NCBI GenBank assembly: GCA_944472135.2
Contig: CALYDD020000369.1
Location: 34,936-98,935, forward strand
Direction of reading: 5' to 3'
Origin: Trichobilharzia regenti
Taxonomy: Eukaryota; Platyhelminthes; Trematoda; Strigeidida; Schistosomatidae
DNA: 64,000 bases
The notes below the pieces were generated by a model, which had not been told where the DNA came from, did not search any database, and worked only from the letters and a program-made list of their open reading frames with translations. Positions 44,157 through 55,805 of the stretch are shown in pieces; within the stretch, counting starts at the first letter, position 1; every line of letters starts with the position of its first letter. Made by a program: the position numbers and the translations under genes.

Positions 44157-44556
44157 TCTCCGGCTTTTCTATGCAGATGCTATGAACAGAGTAGTCGCAT
44201 GTAATACCGTGGATCTTGAGTTGGGTGCAATTGTCAACCAGTTTTTTCTTGCTGATATCAACTAACAGATTGAAGTGACTTAGGAAGTCTGCACCTAGTA
44301 TAGCGTGGCGTACGTCAGCTACTATGAAGATCCATGTGAAACGTCGGCGTAGTCCTAAGTTTAAAATCATTGACTGTTCGCCATACGTCTGTATGTTGGT
44401 TTGGTTGGCAGCACGAAGTGAAAGTTTACCAGGCATTTTGGCTGATCGCCTGGATATTGAGAGGGGAATAACACTGACCTCGGCGCCTGTGCTGGTAGTC
44501 AAATCCCTCACATAGAAAAGGCGACTGGGGTGATTGCCAGTAACAGCCGTCGCCAT
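44056..44556 (-). pseudogene. Gypsy 1 protease region, catalytic Asp missing
   Basis: Retropepsin-like: RLFYVRDLTT, STGAEVSVIP, and the flap and C-terminal ILGADFLSHFNLLVD. Family members have a DTGAEVSVIP catalytic motif preceded by a few residues. Here Ser stands at the Asp position and the preceding residues are shorter, as after a small in-frame deletion. The frame ends in a TCATA-type repeat that shifts it relative to the RT frame. Confidence 0.7.
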
Positions 44557-44906
44557 TACTGCCTGGCTGGGGAGTTTCCCTGAGATGAGTTACCACTGTT
44601 GTACATACACGGTCGAAGACACTTCAGGGCATTATGCCCATACCTCCTATGATACCAACAAATGTTACGGCTTTGAGACGGTGTTCTAGAACGTCGTCTA
44701 GATCTTGATCGCCGTTGCTTGGATACCGTATGTGACTGGTTCCTTTGTGCTCGAAGCTCAGACACTTCCAGTTGTAAGTCTTGCATTTGAGATGTTAACT
44801 GGGAAAGTAACCAAAACATTGGTGCGTCCTTCATGGATGTGGAAGGGCTTGGTGGTACTGCCTCTGTAGACACGCTATTTATGCCATTATTTGATAACAC
44901 ACACAT
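44556..44906 (-). pseudogene. Gypsy 1 gag, C-terminal part with CHCC motif
   Basis: Contains a predicted helical stretch (LTSQMQDLQLEVSELRAQ), an Arg/Ser-rich segment and CWYHRRYGHNALKCLRPC, the nucleic-acid-binding motif. It stops in a TAATG overlap with the protease frame, the arrangement expected if Pol is made by -1 frameshifting. Confidence 0.7.
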
Positions 44907-44933
44907 GATATCGTCTGCAATCTTAGCTAATTC

Positions 44934-45479
44934 TTATAGGTCTGTCGTCCTAGAAGATATTGTTAGGATTTGTTGAACGTTTTGTGGTAAACTTTGTAAG
45001 AACATCTGACGTAGAATTAACTCATCTACTTTGTGTGACCCAATCAACTGGTGCATATGCCTAAGTAGTTGAGATGGCTTTTTTGTACCTAGATCACACG
45101 AAGTAAGTAGTTGTTGTATGCGCTTCTCATCGGAGAGAGTGGTCCGCTGGATGAGTGCAGCTTTTAGTTTGTCATATTGAGAGTCTGTAGGTTTGCTGTC
45201 TATGACATCGATAACCTCTCGTAGTACTACCGTGGGTATTGCTGCTAATACGCAACCATACATGGCAATCTGCGACGTAATACCTCGAGCTGCAAACAAC
45301 TGTTCAATGATTGTGAACCAGACACGTGGTTCAGCCAGATCAAATTGAGGTAGTCTTAAATCCGGCAAGGCGTTAACGGCAGAGTTCTGTGTCTCTTCGC
45401 CTTTATTACCTTCTTCAGCAACAGTGGTACGTTTAGGTGGAGCCATTGTCATATAATATATAAGTATAGAGATATACAA
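44934..45479 (-). pseudogene. Gypsy 1 gag, N-terminal part
   Basis: Capsid region beginning MAPPKRTTVAEEGNKG, with LPQFDLAEPRVWFTIIEQLF and SDEKRIQQLLTSCDLGTKKP, a pattern shared by CsRn1-clade gags. A single TAA ends the frame, but the same frame continues into the C-terminal gag (44556-44906), so this is one nonsense mutation and not a natural end. The preferred start is the internal MAPP Met; the upstream Met residues are in an AT-rich leader. Confidence 0.7.
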
Positions 45480-45900
45480 AATAGCAAAACTTGTGGTAAC
45501 AAAAATTAAAGCAAGCCGAGTTTATAAGGCCAAAATAGCAACAAAAATGTTCAAAAGGAGTTAACTATCGAAACAAAAAGGTTCAAAACGGGTTAACCAT
45601 AAAAAAAGGTTCGAAACGGGTTTACCAACTATATGTATATGTCTATTTATATATGAATTTCACAAATGTCAACGAACATGTCATGGTTTATTATGTACAT
45701 AAATTTTTTATTTAAATTATAACAAGTTTTTTTTTTTTTAAATTCCTGTATGTGCTTGTATGTGCTAAACTTTATACGACACAGATGCATTCCATACATC
45801 CTGATCTAACTTTGTATCCTTATTGTTGTTGTTTTTTTGTTATCCTTATTGTAGACATTGTCCCTTATTTATATTGCTTATATGCATGTAATCGTCCACG
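45480..45900. other. AT-rich leader of Gypsy 1, no gene
   Basis: Upstream of the minus-strand gag. Contains short imperfect tandem repeats of a GGTTCAAAACGGGTTAACC-like unit (about 45,550-45,640) and poly-T. No clear primer-binding site or LTR end belonging to Gypsy 1 was identified. Confidence 0.4.
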
Positions 45901-46430
45901 AGGACAGTACTGATGATCCTCCGGACCTCTAAGAGGGGGAGCCCTGTGGAGTCGTCAAAAATAAACTTATCCAAATTTTACTACTATGTAAGAAATGAAC
46001 ATATTGTACATCACTTTGTTTTAACCATAAACTCTGTACTTTGAACTTTACCTCGGGTTTTGAATAAATATATAGTTCTGACTCGGACTCTCAGTCTTCT
46101 CCACCGTCTCATCTGCCGTCGATCAATTTTAATCACCTGTTTTCTATCTCAAATTTTTGCAGGAGCACCGTAGTTTCTTCCTACGTACTTTGGTCGACCT
46201 CCGGCAACGTCAACATTGGAGAATTAGTACTGGAGCAGTCCTCTTGCAGCGCCTCCGTAGTCTGTTACGTTTATTGTGGAGTTTTGGATCTTTGTAAACG
46301 CAAGTAGCGGAATTTTAATATATTCTTTCCGTAACTAATCTGATTTGGTATTTTATTTTCTACTTGAATTTGGGTAACTAAGCTAACGGAGTCAAAGGTC
46401 CACCACACTAGTGGCTATTTCTATCTCAAA
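45880..46430 (+). mobile_element. 3' end of another Gypsy element: pol C-terminus, polypurine tract and LTR
   Basis: The plus strand reads VIVHEDSTDDPPDL and a stop, then a polypurine tract (AAGAGGGGGAG, 45931-45941), then a probable LTR starting TGTGGAGTCGTC at 45945 with a TATA-like AATAAATATATAG and a downstream initiator-like segment. The LTR end is uncertain (a CA at about 46,214 or near 46,410). It lies back to back with the minus-strand Gypsy 1. Confidence 0.45.
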
Positions 46431-46439
46431 CAGAGCTCT

Positions 46440-48030
46440 GAATCTAGTCTTCATCTTTTCAGTGCTTCCAACGAACTATATCAGCATAGCTGAATGAAAT
46501 AATATGAAAGAATAAACTATCCACTAGAATGTTATTGATGGCTGTGTTTGGCCAAATATACTCTACTTGAAACAAAATTCGTTAAACTAGAATTACCTTC
46601 TTTTAAGCGAGGCTATTCTGTGGCTATAAATTGTATGATATTCAATGCTGTCATTATGTTTCACTAATCTTAACCATCCATGATAACTACCTGTGACACT
46701 TTTTCAGAATTACTGATCACTAAATCTTAATTTTTTTCAGTTTTCGTAAAGTTCATGTTTAAAAAAACCCTCTTCAAAAGAAAGGAACACTGGACATAGG
46801 GTTACAATGCAACATATAACTGTTAGTTTGAAATGCGCAACGGTTAACTCATCATAAATGATGACCTGGTGAGCAGACAGGGGTATCAGATGCAACGTTT
46901 GATTAAACGCATGAGTGCTTCAAGCATGTACTCCGCCGTAACTTCCATATCGATAAAAGTATTGTTTCGACGAAGCAATAAGCAGACGTTCATTTTTCAT
47001 ATATATTTTTAAACGTTTTGCAGTTTTTACGAAAAACAATTTCACAAACAACAGAGGAAATTGAGATTTAACAGTCTAAATAAGCATCTTTTTCGCCAGT
47101 GGAAGGTTGTTTCGAAATTTGTTTTGGTTCAAACGGCCATTTTCATTGTTATTATATTACTTTTTGTTGCCAACCATTTTTGATCGATCGAGAATGAGCA
47201 TGACGACAACTTCAGAGTCAACAGAAATCGTTATGCTTACAGTCGAGTGCTGGCTTCGATTACTGGCAGCACTTTCTGTGGTTGCTTCTGCTACGCATTT
47301 TTTCGTGATTTGAACACCTATTTGTCTCTATATTCGGTCTCTTTTGACATTTAGAACCTCAATGTCAGAGTTATAGACTGTAATAACCTCAGTAACAACA
47401 AATTCCTCAGATGCTTACATGCATTCGAGCGACGCCCGGCTCCTCTATTACCTTGGAATAAATTGCAGCATTGCTAAACGTAGTACACGTTTCACATTAT
47501 ATAAGCCTTTCCACACAGAACATACACTCAGGCAGTTTACACTCATGGAATTATGTGAGCATGGTGAACACAGAATAAAAAGAATTTTCTCTGGAAGATT
47601 CAAGTTCCCCCTCTCTGCTGAAACGGAGTGAATGCTCACTGTTATCGGAAATGCCACCCATAATTTTAGATACTACAGTTAACAAACCTCCATGTTAGAA
47701 TGTCCTTCCTATATTTCATCATTTAATTAGACTATTTCAGCATTCAATTGAGAAACGTTCGTAAGCATCTTTGTTTAATTTTAATAAAAAATAAAAGGAG
47801 AATAATCACTAAAGCTGGATGACCATAGTTATACATCAGATTCCTCTGTTGAAGAAATCCAATATGCAGAAACGAGAGTCGGAGATCAATAAATATTTGT
47901 CAATTATCGGGGTGATAGATGATTTTGTCATGTAAGTACTCATGTTTCAACGTCATCTCATATTCCGAACAAAATTTATTTATGAATCGAAGAGACTGAT
48001 AATCATTCACTGAATCATCAATAAACACTC
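46440..48030. other. no gene recognised
   Basis: Several 60-70 codon frames on both strands (for example 47107-47313 and 47419-47631) have no family signature and are probably chance. No repeat identified. Confidence 0.35.
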
Positions 48031-48035
48031 TTCAA

Positions 48036-48910
48036 AGCAACCTTGTCCATATAAAAGACCAAACCCCTGAAGATTCTCTATCTGATTGTCTCTATAAAAT
48101 AAAATGCTCGGAATGTGATGCGATCTACATCGGACAAACATCTCAAGAAATCAAAATCAGAAGAAATGAACACCGTAGAGCATCTCTTCGACCACCGAGA
48201 AATCCAGTTGAACTAGAAAAACTTGAAAAATCATCAGCCATAGGTCTACATGCTACAGAATCCGGTCGCAAAATTGATTTTGACGATATTGAAATAATCC
48301 AGAAAAACTTCAGAAACCACAAAGAACATCTAATACCAGAAGCACTTCATATCAAGTGGAATCGAAATTGCCTGAATAGGAATGATGGGCTGAAACAGAA
48401 TCTGACCCGGCTACAACACCTCTCTCCCTCATGAAGTGACAAAATCAACACAAATGTGATAAGCAAGTTCACTATGCAAACACACTACTTTTATAATTCT
48501 ACACACTGATAAAATCCAGCAATCCACACTTGGTTTTGTTATCTTGACCAATTGACCAACTTGACAACGAAAAATGACCGCAGACTGATGAACGATGATC
48601 AAGTTAGTAAACTTTATTTGATATCATAACAGATGTACTATTACCTTTATTTGGTTTAGTGATGTTCTATAGTTTGGTTTGTAAGGGTTAGTTATCTTTG
48701 TTAGTGATCTTCATTGTTTTTTGACTTTCAATATGTCCTTTTAACTTATATTCAGTCTACTTTCCCACCCCTTAACTCTTTGTTATACATATGCTGAGAT
48801 TTTGTAAATTCCGGTTAATGTATACTTTGATAAAGTTAATAGAAGCAATAAGTAGCGACACGTCAGTGAAAAAAACCTCGTTTTGTTTTTCATTCATTGG
48901 GAAATACAAA
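48036..48910 (+). mobile_element. Penelope-like element, 5'-truncated copy B (GIY-YIG and pseudo-LTR)
   Basis: Begins abruptly inside the ORF (VHIKDQTPEDSLSD), runs through KCSECDAIYIGQTSQEI and NEHRRASLRPPR to the stop at 48434, then the 3' UTR and a terminal TTCATTCATTGGGAAATACA at about 48,880-48,907. By eye it matches copy A at 33.9-34.5 kb base for base up to about 48,640 and then diverges sharply. Confidence 0.75.
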
Positions 48911-48919
48911 AAGCTTTAT

Positions 48920-51190
48920 TATTATGAGAATCATCAATTGGCTTACCTTATTCAATATTGACGTACTAAAATCAACAGTTTAACTTCAAGCTTTTATACC
49001 TCTCAAAACGTGAATGAGTAGGATGATAAAGTTGTCAATGCACTTTGAACGCCTGCTCATGTTTAAACGCCGTATTGATTGATGTAAATTTTCTCTGCCT
49101 AAATAAGATTGGTGGTAGTTTACGTGTCTTTATCTCACTTGTAAGGTAAAGTGGTTGTTATGACGCCAAGATGCATTTTGTATATGGAATTTGTATGGTC
49201 TTTTTGCAAACTAACGGTTAAAGGCAAGCATTTGTGAACACTTTAAAGTACACTCAATATTCATCTCTCTGACAGACACCTTCATGAGAAAGGATTTGTT
49301 GAAAGCTGAATAAATGAAAAGATAATCACAGACATAAGCACAAATTAATTATGGTAATCAGAATTTGTAAAGTGAAATGAGGCAAGCTGTTTTGGAAAAA
49401 TCGGAGACGATTTCAGCCTGAAAACATTCACGATATCTATTATTATGTGTTCGAAATATTTAGTTTATTGTGGTTAGTTTAGTTCATATGACCAAGCTAG
49501 GCGTTACAGAGTTGCTATTCACATTGTCAGTGTATTTTGTGTCCAACCAACATTATAAGGAATTTAGCGGAGCATTTTAGGGAGTTCACTTGAAGCCTAA
49601 TTACATTTTGTTAACAAATCTGAAATCTCTCTCAGGTGTGTATAAAATACTCCTCCATATTAATACAATACAATGCTGAAATTACTCCATGCATATTTAG
49701 AGAGAGATTTTCTCTAGTAACAACAAGCCTTTAAAGAATAAAAACTGAGTGGCTCAACGAACAGATCACCTTGGTGATTACATACGTATTTATATACATA
49801 AATTGACAAAGCTGTAATTATGCTTTACCTCAACTCAATAACGAAGGAAATCAAAAGGTGATAACAATTTTTAAATGGACATAAAATTGTGAGTATGTGA
49901 ATACAGATCACAGGAGGCATAGAAACAAAATTATATAAGATAAGGAAATAGTTGAGAGAAATAAAGCATAGTTTTGTTTAATGAATACTGAGTTAAACAT
50001 GACGAGCACAGAAACAAACTGCTAACAGACATATGACAATATTTGTGACACGAATTGAACAGAATCAAGTTGATTAAAACACTAACAACTCACTCATCTA
50101 CTGATAGGTATTTTTCCAAGGTTTTAGCAGGCAAAAGGGTCTGCGTGAAAATAGAAGTCGTCAGCTTCTACGTCACATTATTAAATACCATACGTGACGG
50201 GGTGGAGTAAAGTTCAATAACACGCTAACTACCGAATGTAAGACTAATTCGATCAAGAATATACTTGTGTGTCGCTTAGTTGTACCACCGAGCTGTCTTG
50301 TTTGGTATTGAGGAAAGTGCTTGAAATTCAGCCGGTTTCACAGTGCATTATTTGTGGTTTATTGATTTTTTTCAGTAGTGACCCCTACTCACCCGCATAA
50401 TTTTTTTATTTCCAGCGTGCTGATTTTTATTTATCAAAGGAAAAAAGTTCATCATTTTGTGAAAGCATACTGTTCTAATTGAAGCTTTTAATGTTATCTC
50501 GTTAGTTGAATTTCTTCCTAGTAAAACGGGATATACAGCCCAATGACACCGATTTTAGTTGTGTGTGTCGTTAGCATAACAGAAGGAAAACAGATCACAT
50601 ACTTTGACGATGATGAAGTTGACAAGTTGATCAGTTTTCCTCAGCTCCTCAAATAAGTGACTAAATATCAATGCAGAGTACAAGAAACTGAGGCAGATAT
50701 GGTGGATGATACACACCTATCACGAGGCAATATGCGACATGAAGTGATAATGCTCAATCAAGACCACACTGCTGTACAATCTGAAAAACTAAATAGTAAT
50801 AGTTTCTTTCATTGGGTTTTTAGATGATCCTTTCGCGTTGTGCCTTTTCGCTTCGTGTTTTCCCCTGTACGGTCTTTGTTAAAGGATTTCTGTTCATCTT
50901 CAGGTAACTTTATTGACTTGATTGAATATCTACTTGAATTCGATATCCTTACATTTCTAGCTCAATCAAATGTGCATGCCATGGCTCCTTTATGAGAAAA
51001 AATAGCTTTGTAATAATGAGAAATATCGACAAGGAGTCAAATACTCTTGTGGAAATATTTACAAAACCTTGAAAAAAACTAATTTACTTTGGATAGTATT
51101 ATTACTTGTCAAATCGATATATATATTTAAAAATTAAGGGCAATTTAATTAAACAAAGTGACAAAAATGATTTTAGAATGATTAACACAT
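48920..51190. other. no gene recognised
   Basis: AT-rich sequence without long frames or repeats I can identify. Confidence 0.4.
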
Positions 51191-51201
51191 CATTTGATAA
51201 T

Positions 51202-51546
51202 TCAATCATATAAGTAATACCAAAGTAGGTTAAGATTAATAATAAACTGTTTTTCAATACACAGGGGGGGGAGAGGCTCAAGTTTGTGAATAGCTATAGC
51301 CTCACCGTATTTTGATAAGCGCCCTTGACCATTTTTATAGATGACCTTAAAGGCTGAGTTAACATCAACCTTATGGTTCATCTCGATTTGATGTTTAGCT
51401 ATAGATGAAGTTGGTAGTATGACACCTGCATCTATTGGTTTTTCACAATTCATTTGTTTTTCTAACCATTTCGGGCTATGCTCTCCTACCCTCACATGCA
51501 AAGCGCGATTACTCCTCCCTGTGTATGTGACCACACACACACACAC
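51202..51546 (-). mobile_element. Penelope-like element family 2, GIY-YIG fragment
   Basis: Encodes TYTGRSNRALHVRVGEHSPK (YIG-type core, catalytic Arg, EH), then AKHQIEMNHKVDVNSAFKVIYKN and a C-terminal EKQFIINLN. It resembles the fragment at 35.7-36.0 kb. The region that should hold the CxC metal-binding motif is a GT microsatellite reading CVCVCV. Confidence 0.65.
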
Positions 51547-52564
51547 ACGAAAATTGGTAAATTTTGTGGTGTGACATAATCACTTGTACACTTTTGAGGT
51601 TTTCAGTGTAGCATATTTTTAGCTTTTTCGACAATTACAAGTTGGGCTGCATAATAGGTTCTACGGATGATAGAATTCAACCTTTGTCTCAAAATCCTAC
51701 TGTTTATCTCCCCGTTATATGGTAATTTGATGAAAACATTTTTCTTAGGGGCGGTAAAGATTCGAAGCAAATACAGAAATTGTCTAAATTATGGAACTGT
51801 TTTATACGTAAATAAAATGAAAGAACATATAAACCACAAACTGTGATATGCCTATGCTTTATAGAGTCAGATACCCTGTTATTATACGTCAATAACAGAG
51901 AACAGCACAGCTGTGTCAAAGGTGTCAGTGTGTGGAAATAAATAGCACATGAATCTACAGGTGAAGTATACATAGATTCGAATTATCAGTGTTCAACGTC
52001 GGTTGGAGGCTTCATTAGTTCAACGACAGAATAATCACTAACCAACACGAACTTATCTATATTTCATGTACATTATTATAGCTTATTCAAGCAGAAAAAC
52101 ACAGTCTTCTGATTGGTTAATTTTTGCTCAAGGTTATTCTGTACTGCTTGTGCCTGGATTCTCAGAAAGTTAAGCCATATATCTCCGAGACGTATTTGCC
52201 CACGTTAAGTCTGCTGTGATTGGTTGTTGAATCAGTCTTGTTCATATTTTCTCACGGCCAATATTAGCGACATAGACAGTGACGTAAATTAATGTCTACC
52301 AATTGGCTAGCAGCCTGTTCTCACCACACAACCACTGAGGAAACTACATAAGTCGAGCTGCATTCAGAAAGCAAAGGAATAAATTGAGAAAATGTAGCAA
52401 TATACATTGATGCACGAAAGGAAAGGTTAGACAGAACACACTTAAATCATAAGAAGCAAATTATACCACTTCAAATAGGATGGTTATGCAATAGGTGAGA
52501 CAAATTCCTGTTGAAATCCATAACTATGATGAAAGATTAACGAAGTAATAAACAGAAAATAAAC

Positions 52565-52691
52565 TAAAGTATAACTATATTTCAATGGTTTACGCACAAT
52601 GATGAGTTTTGTTATTGGTAATTTTGCTCGAAATATTACCGATAACAAAACTTATCATTGTATATAAACCATTGAAATATAATTATACTTT
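52565..52691. repeat. near-perfect hairpin of a dispersed repeat
   Basis: Arms of about 57 bp (52565-52622 and 52635-52691) with about 12 bp between; the arms share TGATAAGTTTTGTTATTGG-type sequence. The right arm's homology with 36,898-37,010 continues outward past the hairpin to about 52,730, so a copy of that repeat has gained an inverted partial duplicate. Confidence 0.65.
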
Positions 52692-52739
52692 ATTTTATCT
52701 ATTCCACAGTGCTCAAACTTTTTACTGACAATAAGAACG

Positions 52740-54000
52740 TAAACTGGCTACTTACTAATAGCAGGTAGTATAAGTTCAGACACGAATGAAATAATGAATT
52801 CACAGAAAGGAAGTAGCACTTAGTCTTAACGCACTATTCCTCGCCGACTGTAGTTGAACAGTGCTCTTCGGTTAAATGCAAGGGATCATTTTTTCCTTGT
52901 CCGTGTGATGTTTACTGGTATTTCTTGCTATCCTCTTCTCTATGTTTACCTGAATATTTGGCTTTTTCGATTATGTAGACTGCACGACAGTTGACTAGTA
53001 CAATTGTGTTTCCTTGTGCTCAATTTCTTCTGATGTACCTTTCACTAAATGATTATTAGTTGACGAAATTATAAGGCAGTTTATACTCAGTCATGTAGTA
53101 AATTATCACAGTATGCCTACTTAAATATATAATCATATGGAAGAATTATTAGGATGAAGAATATCTAGAGCTCGAATCCATCATTGTGATTCTTCCCCTG
53201 GAAGTAAGTTCAGAGACTGCATTTTCTGATTCACTGTATGAAGTCCATCTAAAAGTAACCAGTTTGTGAAGGTAAATGTTCAATTCAAACTCAGAATGAT
53301 TTGGGCTCCGTTTATTTGATTATGGTGGGATTGAAAACTTGAAAGTGGTTCATGAATTATTATAGTCACAGCCACCAATGCATTTTAGAAACATAAACAA
53401 TAATTGAGTGTATGTATAACCTTCGAATATGGCTGAAGTCCTGAGAACATACTACTTCCAACACAGTGACCATATCAGCATTCGGTACAGATATGCTTAA
53501 GAATGTTAGTCAATTTTCACATCGTGTTTTGTTTGATGTTTTCCGAAAATTTATTGTTCAACGCCCTCACGAAATGTTTCCAACAAACTTCGGTATTTGG
53601 CTCAGAAAAACCTTGTTTTACTCTACTACTAGAATTTGTATGTAAAGCTACTCACGGCTTTTGTTGTTAATTATAAAACACTTATTGGTAGATTGAGGAC
53701 AAAAGTAGAAATCAAATTATTCAGACTGAGAAAAACGTATTTAAATATATATATATATATATGATATATATGTGTTTCACTTATATAACTACTATCCCTG
53801 AGTGTCTTCATCCTGTTGAAAAGTAAGCCGTTTGATTTTCATGACCTGTCTTTACCGTCCTTCTTCCTGACACTCATTTTACACAAACTCTTAGATTCAC
53901 CATGTCTTTCCGTTTAAAAACTGATGAATGAAGACAGCCAACTCAGGTTGTACATGTCTGTCTCAAACGATATCAGCAATCCTCATAGACACAATCTCTC
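52740..54000. other. no gene recognised
   Basis: An AT microsatellite at about 53,745-53,772. Otherwise unremarkable AT-rich sequence. Confidence 0.4.
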
Positions 54001-54021
54001 TATCCCTAACTCTGTATTGGC

Positions 54022-54261
54022 AGAATACGTAAAAGAGGAGTGATTCCAAATGCAAACATAATTAAGTATGACTGGTGTAGAAATATTCAAATTCCACATC
54101 CCATGCCTTCGAAAGAAAAAATTAAGGAATCAAACATTGGGGTAAAAAATCCAAATCAACCACTCCCGAAGTTAGAAAGTGCGCTTCTGGATTTAAAAAC
54201 TCAGCAAAATACGCAACCACCGTTGTATCGTCAAGTATTCAGACACCAAAATATGATCTGA
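54022..54261 (+). other. possible coding exon of unknown gene
   Basis: After an acceptor-like TGTATTGGCAG (ending 54022), one frame stays open to a stop at 54261, encoding IRKRGVIPNANIIKYDW and a Pro/Lys/Gln-rich tail. No start codon in good context and no recognised domain. It ends about 90 bp before the Gypsy 2 5' LTR. Confidence 0.25.
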
Positions 54262-54354
54262 CCGAAACTGTGACAAACATGATTTTATGATCTAGTGCTA
54301 GGCAGCCTCCTTACTTATGTCGGCAAATGTGGGTGATGAAATCCTGAATCAAAT

Positions 54355-54665
54355 TGTTAGGAAGAAGCAAAACACATGCAATTATCAGGTCATTATCATG
54401 TCTCACTCAAGTTATTATCGTGTTATTAACAAGTCGTTGACATGCAATTATCCTGCTTTCTGATTGGACGCTTGCACAATTCCAACTCTCAACCGCATTG
54501 ATTGATTTTCAGTCTACCTTATTTTCTGTATAAATACAGTCACTTTTGTCATAATAAATGAACCTGGTTTTACCGCTGATTCTCACGTGTTCTGCTTTAC
54601 CAGTTAAGTGGGCACTGGTCAGTAGTTAAGCAGTTACCTCGAGACAAACATCTAGCATCATAACA
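54355..54665 (+). repeat. Gypsy 2 5' LTR
   Basis: 311 bp, begins TGTTAGGAAGAAGC and ends CATCATAACA. Contains a TATA-like TGTATAAATACAG and an AATAAATGAA polyadenylation-type signal. The base after GGAAGA differs from the 3' LTR (A versus G). The primer-binding region starts at 54667 with TTGGTGACGGGG. Confidence 0.9.
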
Positions 54666-54728
54666 ATTGGTGACGGGGTTTCGAATCCTTTGCAGTTCAA
54701 TACAGTCAAATAAAAACCAGATCATCCA

Positions 54729-55805
54729 GTGTACATCCAGCCTGTCTTCCAAATGACAATTTCATTTGAACAAATGCAACTTCTCCTTCATCAACAGCAG
54801 CAACACTTTGAAGCTTGCCAGCTTAGCTTGATTGAAAAACTTACAAAGCAGTTTTCTATTCAAAATCTCGCCAGTTCCAACTCAGAGAAAACCGAATCTA
54901 TTGGGAGTTCAATTGTAGAGTTCAATTTCGAACCTTCAACAGGCGTGGCGTTTGAAGCTTGGTTTCGACGTTATGAAGATCTGTTCCGGGTTGAATGCGC
55001 TCACCTAGATGATTCAGCCAAATTGAGATTACTCCTTCGGAAACTTGGTTCAGCCGAACATAACAAATATGTCAATCATATTCTACCAAAGAACTCCAGA
55101 GAACTCAACTTTGAAGAAACCGTTCAAACGTTAACCAATATTTTCGGTGAACAGTTATCTCTCTTCAGTATCCGTTACAATCGTTTCAAGATATCCAAAG
55201 ATCCAGGAGATGATACTCTCAACTATGCTGGTAAGGTGAATCGTGAATGCGAGCGATCGAAAATTCGATCATTTACGGATGACCAGTTTAAATGCCTGAT
55301 CTTTGTCTGCGGTCTCAAATCTTCAGTTGACAGTTATATTCGTACCCGAATCCTTGCAGAGATTGAACGCAAACCGGACATGACTTTACAGGAGGTAACT
55401 GCTGAGTGCCAGCGAATCATCAATCTAAAGCATGACACGAAGTTGACTGAGGACGGTCAATTTCATGAATTTACTTCTGTTCAGGCTGTCAAGTCAAACA
55501 ATTCTCTGCAATTCAAACACAAGCCTCCCACAAATTGTTGGTTTTGTGGATCGTGGCATTTTGGTGAATTTTGCCCGTATAAAAGATATAAATGCAGTAT
55601 CTGTAACAAGTATGGTCACAAGGAAGGATTTTGTCCCCCAGTGAAACCTAGATCAATCCTATCTCACAATACGATTGCACAGTCACGAAAGTTGCGATCT
55701 CGGTCGACGAAACCTCAAATCAGCAGTATGTTCGCTACCTTCAAAGTTGACTTCGAGTCAAAAAGAAAGTTTGTCACACTTTCTATCAACCAGAAGCCAG
55801 TTTGA
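54729..55805 (+). CDS. Gypsy 2 gag (ends at first TGA)
   Basis: 358 codons. Residues about 60-240 form the capsid-like region (AFEAWFRRYEDLFR, LRLLLRKLGSAEHNKYV, FKISKDPGDDTLNYAGKVNR). Residues about 275-305 hold two zinc knuckles, CWFCGSWHFGEFC and CSICNKYGHKEGFC. The tail from about residue 330 (FATFKVDFESKRKFVTLSIN) already looks like the first strand of the protease. The Met at 54753 (MTISFEQMQLLL) is an alternative start. Confidence 0.85.
   Translation: MYIQPVFQMTISFEQMQLLLHQQQQHFEACQLSLIEKLTKQFSIQNLASSNSEKTESIGSSIVEFNFEPSTGVAFEAWFRRYEDLFRVECAHLDDSAKLRLLLRKLGSAEHNKYVNHILPKNSRELNFEETVQTLTNIFGEQLSLFSIRYNRFKISKDPGDDTLNYAGKVNRECERSKIRSFTDDQFKCLIFVCGLKSSVDSYIRTRILAEIERKPDMTLQEVTAECQRIINLKHDTKLTEDGQFHEFTSVQAVKSNNSLQFKHKPPTNCWFCGSWHFGEFCPYKRYKCSICNKYGHKEGFCPPVKPRSILSHNTIAQSRKLRSRSTKPQISSMFATFKVDFESKRKFVTLSINQKPV

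Larger units (their letters stand above)
42783..45479 (-). mobile_element. Gypsy LTR element of CsRn1 (Boudicca-like) type, decayed and lacking integrase
   Basis: Minus-strand gag, protease and RT/RNase H are present, but the element ends just after RNase H at 42783, with no integrase and no recognisable 3' LTR. The gag C-terminus has the CHCC-type motif CWYHRRYGHNALKC typical of CsRn1-clade elements. A stop in gag, a deletion in protease and a frameshift before RT mark it as dead. Confidence 0.8.

Noticed and set aside
48580..48610. hammerhead core from the CTGATGA at about 48,593
   Set aside because: No GAAA strand with stem II follows it; the motif is chance within the Penelope 3' UTR.
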